Assembly (NCBI GenBank): GCA_023387985.1
Contig: JAEWHC010000009.1
Location: forward strand, 1,178,001 to 1,242,000
DNA length: 64,000 nt
Direction: 5' to 3'
From: Bacteroidota bacterium
GTDB taxonomy: Bacteria > Bacteroidota > Bacteroidia > Chitinophagales > Chitinophagaceae
The notes under the pieces: model-generated
Seen by the model: the letters and a program-made list of their open reading frames with translations, nothing else
The model's database searches: none
What the model was told of the DNA's origin: nothing
Shown here: positions 61,404 to 64,000 of the stretch, piece after piece
Layout: every line of letters begins with the position of its first letter
Numbering within the stretch: position 1 is the stretch's first letter
Position numbers and translations under genes: made by a program

Positions 61404-61874
61404 TTATTCCATACCGGGGAAGAGTCCGCGTGCAATGCCATTCATGCGGAAAGGCCAGGGCATATTGACAAGGATAATGAGCAAGGCGATTACGTAATAT
61501 GTCAGCGCTCTTTTATGCTTGCGCTGATCGGTCATAATGGATTTTTTTCGTGTGCCGTAGGCAATGGTAATCAGGATTACAGCGATGATCATTCCGGTGA
61601 TATGCTCCACCGCCCAGTAGCGATAAACCGAATTGCTCATCACCTCGCTGCCATAGGTCTGGAAAAGTTTGAAGCCGTTGTCTCTTGTAAAGTACTGTAT
61701 CAGGCCAATAAGCAACATTAAATGGGCACTATAAAGCAGCCATTTGCCCAGGCTCACATCTTTTCTGCCAAATAATTCACGACGCGAGGTGACGTGACGG
61801 ATAATATTCCAGACAAGTAAAATGAGGATGATCCAACGCAATAGATTGTGCAAATGCAAAAGGCCGCTTTCCAT
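61404..61874 (-). CDS. Four-helix membrane protein (cytochrome b-like fold), function unknown
   Basis: A 156-residue protein with about four membrane helices. It begins HLHNLLRWIILILLVWNII and contains LLYSAHLMLLIGLIQYF and YWAVEHITGMIIAVILITIAYG. The spacing of His residues in different helices (HLHN, SAHL, EHITG) resembles di-heme cytochrome b561-type proteins, but a heme is not shown by the sequence alone. It ends with MPWPFRMNGIARGLFPG, a conserved tail in Bacteroidota homologues. A TATATTTG element lies 23 nt upstream. Confidence 0.7.
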   Translation of the reverse strand: MESGLLHLHNLLRWIILILLVWNIIRHVTSRRELFGRKDVSLGKWLLYSAHLMLLIGLIQYFTRDNGFKLFQTYGSEVMSNSVYRYWAVEHITGMIIAVILITIAYGTRKKSIMTDQRKHKRALTYYVIALLIILVNMPWPFRMNGIARGLFPGME

Positions 61875-61897
61875 GGGGACAAGATTTTGAATTTCAG

Positions 61898-61905
61898 CAA
61901 ATATA
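61898..61905 (-). promoter_or_regulatory. -7 element upstream of the four-helix membrane protein gene
   Basis: On the minus strand the site reads TATATTTG, a full TAnnTTTG match 23 nt before the ATG at 61874. Confidence 0.5.
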
Positions 61906-61978
61906 GTTCAAATGGCCTATGCAAAAGGCATCAAATGAATTGACATGCCAAATGCACAGGCCAAAAAAAATTCCGGGT

Positions 61979-63088
61979 TCAATTTACCCAATCAGCAATG
62001 AATACATTTGTATCACGGGTTCCACCGTTATTCCGGTTGCTGCTGAACAGAATTTTCTTACCGTCAAAACTGAACATGGGGAAGGCATCAAAGCCTTTGT
62101 CACGGGTTACTTTTTGCAGGTTGCTGCCGTCTTCATTCATTGTATAAATATTGAACGGAAAACCACGCTTGTATTCATGGTTGCTGGCAAAAATGATCCG
62201 CTTACTGTCGGGCATGTAATTTGGGGCCCAGTTGGCTTGACCAAAATCACTTACCTGCCTTACATTGCTTCCATCAGCATTGGCCACATAAACTTCCATA
62301 TTGGTTGGCGCCACCAGGTTTTCCGCAAGCAGTTCCTTATATTCTTTTATTTCTGCATCCGTTTTGGGCCGGCTTGCCCGCCAGATGATCTTGCTGCCAT
62401 CGGGGCTATACCAGGCACCACCATCATAACCGAGGTCATGTGTGATCTGTACTTCTTTTCCGGTATTCAGATCCATCACCCACAATTCCAGGTCGCCGCT
62501 TTTGGTAGAGGTATAGACCATTTTGTTTCCATCCGGGCTCAGCGTGGCTTCAGCGTCGTATCCGGCTGAATAGGTAAGTTGCTTTACAATTTTGCCATTG
62601 AGGTCTGCAACAAAAATATCATAGGTAGGATACAGGGGCCAGATGTAACGGTTGCCATATTTTGCACGATCGGGTACGGGCGGGCAATCGTTGCTGCCCA
62701 GGTGGGTAGAGGCATAAACCACATGCTTATTGTCTTTCATAAAATATGCGCAGGTGGTGCGACCTTTACCGGTGCTTATCATTTTGGCTTCAAATTTTTC
62801 ACCGGGTTTGGTGGGTAATTTGCCTACAAAGATCTGATCGCAAAAAATGCCTTCTGCCGGATTGGTTTTTTGAAAGACCACCCATTTGTTGTCGTAGCTG
62901 AAATAAGCTTCAGCATTATCACCCCCAAAAGTAAGCTGTTGTACATTGGCAAAATGATGCTCGTCGGGATAATGAACAGTATCATCAAAAACAAGTGCCG
63001 TTTCGGCTGATCTTTCCTGGAAGGAGGAGAGTGCGGCCAGCAATAATGCGGCAGGCAGCAGGAATAGTAATGGACGCATATTTTTCAT
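61979..63088 (-). CDS. TolB-like (WD40-like/PD40) beta-propeller protein
   Basis: A 369-residue exported protein with a signal peptide (RPLLFLLPAALLLAALSSF). The mature part is made of PD40 repeats: ANVQQLTFGGDNAEAYFSYD, AEATLSPDGNKMVYTSTKSG, GAWYSPDGSKIIWRASRP, NYMPDSKRIIFASNHEYKRG and FPMFSFDGKKILFSSNRNNGG. Each has the S-x-DGKKI-x-F/Y-x-S pattern of the TolB propeller. No catalytic domain follows, so it may be a binding or scaffold protein in the periplasm. An ATG nine bases downstream (63079) is an alternative start. A TACCTTTG element ends 7 nt before 63088. Confidence 0.85.
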   Translation of the reverse strand: MKNMRPLLFLLPAALLLAALSSFQERSAETALVFDDTVHYPDEHHFANVQQLTFGGDNAEAYFSYDNKWVVFQKTNPAEGIFCDQIFVGKLPTKPGEKFEAKMISTGKGRTTCAYFMKDNKHVVYASTHLGSNDCPPVPDRAKYGNRYIWPLYPTYDIFVADLNGKIVKQLTYSAGYDAEATLSPDGNKMVYTSTKSGDLELWVMDLNTGKEVQITHDLGYDGGAWYSPDGSKIIWRASRPKTDAEIKEYKELLAENLVAPTNMEVYVANADGSNVRQVSDFGQANWAPNYMPDSKRIIFASNHEYKRGFPFNIYTMNEDGSNLQKVTRDKGFDAFPMFSFDGKKILFSSNRNNGGTRDTNVFIADWVN

Positions 63089-63095
63089 AGGTATG

Positions 63096-63103
63096 CAAAG
63101 GTA
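63096..63103 (-). promoter_or_regulatory. -7 element of the TolB-like gene
   Basis: The minus strand reads TACCTTTG, a full TAnnTTTG match 7 nt before the ATG at 63088 and 16 nt before the alternative ATG at 63079. Confidence 0.5.
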
Positions 63104-63161
63104 ACCGGCACAGCCGTTTTGCTTTACATGAGATTGTCATGGAATTGTAAAGTTGATCTGG

Positions 63162-63878
63162 TTATAAGCCAAGAACATCCTTCATAGAGAATATTCCCTG
63201 TTTGCCCTTCAGGAATTCAGCAGCCAGTACGGCACCAAGAGCGAAGCCTTCGCGGTTGTGGGCAGTATGTGTTATCTGAATATCATCAACCGGGCTGCTG
63301 TAGGTTACGGAATGCGTGCCGGCTGCGGGATCTTCCCTTTTGAAAACCAAAGACAATTCGGTTTCATCGCGAGCCTCCCGGTTTACCCAGTGTTTTTTGC
63401 GTGAAATGGCTTCGAGGATCTGCTCGGCCAGGGTAATGCCTGTACCGCTTGGAGCGTCTTTTTTTCCGGTATGATGGATTTCCTCTATGGAAACATCGTA
63501 TTGGGGATGGTTTTGCATCAGCCTGGCCAGCTGTTTGTTGACCTCAAAAAACAACTGAACGCCAACGCTGAAGTTTGTCGCCTGGATGAGCGCTCCGTTT
63601 TTCTGCCGGCAGGTTTCTTCAACCCGCGCAAGATGGCGATGCCAGCCCGTGGTACCTGTAACCACCGGAACCCCTGCGTTTATGGCAACCAACAGGTTAT
63701 GCACGGCTGCATCCGGCTGGGTAAATTCAATGGCTACATCGGCTTCTTTAAGGGCATTTAAACCCAGGGCGGTTTTATTGGAAGAACTTATAATCAGGCA
63801 AATTTCATGGCCCCGCTCAAGAGCGATCCTTTCAATGGCCCTGCCCATTCTACCGTACCCGATCAGTGCAATTTTCAT
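63162..63878 (-). CDS. dapB: 4-hydroxy-tetrahydrodipicolinate reductase
   Basis: A 238-residue cytoplasmic enzyme of lysine and diaminopimelate synthesis. The dinucleotide loop is IALIGYGRMGRAIE at 3-16. VAIEFTQPDAAVHN and VVTGTTGWH are typical DapB contacts. The active-site segment is IEEIHHTGKKDAPSGTGITLAE with the catalytic His pair and Lys and the GTGIT loop. THSVTYSSPVDDIQITHTAHNREGFALGAV closes the C-terminal domain. It is somewhat shorter than E. coli DapB (273), as usual for Bacteroidota. It starts 1 nt after the stop of an outer-membrane barrel gene, so they share an operon. Confidence 0.95.
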   Translation of the reverse strand: MKIALIGYGRMGRAIERIALERGHEICLIISSSNKTALGLNALKEADVAIEFTQPDAAVHNLLVAINAGVPVVTGTTGWHRHLARVEETCRQKNGALIQATNFSVGVQLFFEVNKQLARLMQNHPQYDVSIEEIHHTGKKDAPSGTGITLAEQILEAISRKKHWVNREARDETELSLVFKREDPAAGTHSVTYSSPVDDIQITHTAHNREGFALGAVLAAEFLKGKQGIFSMKDVLGL

Positions 63879-63879
63879 A

Positions 63880-64000
63880 TTATTTAATGCTTACTGTTTT
63901 CTTGTTATCCGAAATATTGAAAACCAGGCTGACGCCTACCGTGCGGAATTGAGGTGAGATCTTGGGTTGTATACGCATACTGAGATCATCGCTTACATCA
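63880..64000 (-). CDS. Outer-membrane barrel-like protein, 3' end only
   Basis: Only the last 40 codons are in the window; the gene continues beyond the right edge. The visible C-terminus contains MRIQPKISPQFRTVGVSLVF followed by NISDNKKTVSIK. An alternating strand (VGVSLVFNI) near the C-terminus suggests a beta-barrel or porin-like outer-membrane protein. It lies just upstream of dapB in the same direction. Its identity is uncertain. Confidence 0.55.
   Translation of the reverse strand, partial: DVSDDLSMRIQPKISPQFRTVGVSLVFNISDNKKTVSIK

Noticed and set aside
1..64000. Mobile elements, integrases or phage genes
   Set aside because: No transposase, integrase or phage structural protein was found and gene content looks like core and ordinary accessory chromosome.

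Overview
The window looks like chromosomal DNA from a Bacteroidota bacterium, most likely a Chitinophagaceae-like member. The evidence is an Oar/TonB-type receptor, a type IX secretion C-terminal sorting domain, a SecA of about 1100 residues, the futalosine menaquinone enzyme MqnE, a GH92 mannosidase, a CRTAC1-like FG-GAP/ASPIC lipoprotein, and about 17 copies of the Bacteroidota -7 promoter element TAnnTTTG placed just upstream of start codons. No rRNA, phage, IS element or CRISPR array was seen. One tRNA (Gln, anticodon TTG) is present.

Layout. 0-5 kb: the 3' end of pdxJ, a large TonB-dependent receptor and ribBA. 5-13 kb: secA, recN, a small outer-membrane barrel and a GH92 enzyme. 13-20 kb: a DUF5723-like protein, then a divergent cyanophycin locus (cphB plus a GNAT on the minus strand, cphA on the plus strand), tRNA-Gln and a glucuronyl C5-epimerase-like membrane protein. 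20-24 kb: a two-gene secreted module, one protein ending in tandem dockerin-like repeats and the other carrying a T9SS sorting domain. 24-34 kb: odhB, an RsmB-like methyltransferase, mqnE, a PepSY membrane protein, the FG-GAP/ASPIC lipoprotein, AMP nucleosidase and an orphan HsdR-N-like nuclease domain. 34-44 kb: a DAACS symporter, dCMP deaminase, gdhA, ccmC/ccmD, an ATP-grasp / GCS2 ligase / class I amidotransferase operon, ccmE and aspartokinase. 44-53 kb: DinB-like, FemAB-like, M1 peptidase, sterol-desaturase-like, guanine deaminase, thioredoxin-like, P1 peptidase and a DnaJ-domain membrane protein. 53-64 kb: ccmF, a glycine-zipper stress protein, a GMC oxidoreductase, rtcB flanked by degenerate hexamer repeats, homogentisate dioxygenase, small membrane proteins, a TolB-like propeller, dapB and the 3' end of an outer-membrane barrel gene.

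How the genes work together. Cytochrome c maturation is spread over three loci (ccmC-ccmD, ccmE, ccmF), and CcmE is the CxxxY variant. Aspartokinase and DapB serve the aspartate/lysine pathway. Cyanophycin synthetase and cyanophycinase form a synthesis/mobilisation pair for an Asp/Arg polymer. The most system-like unknown is the three-gene amidoligase operon at 38.7-41.7 kb, which looks like a small peptide/amide biosynthesis pathway of unknown product. A second unexplained signal is a shared palindrome, RTCATR-ACTAA-YATGAY, found in two intergenic regions at about 52.9 and 56.2 kb, the second upstream of a stress-protein gene.
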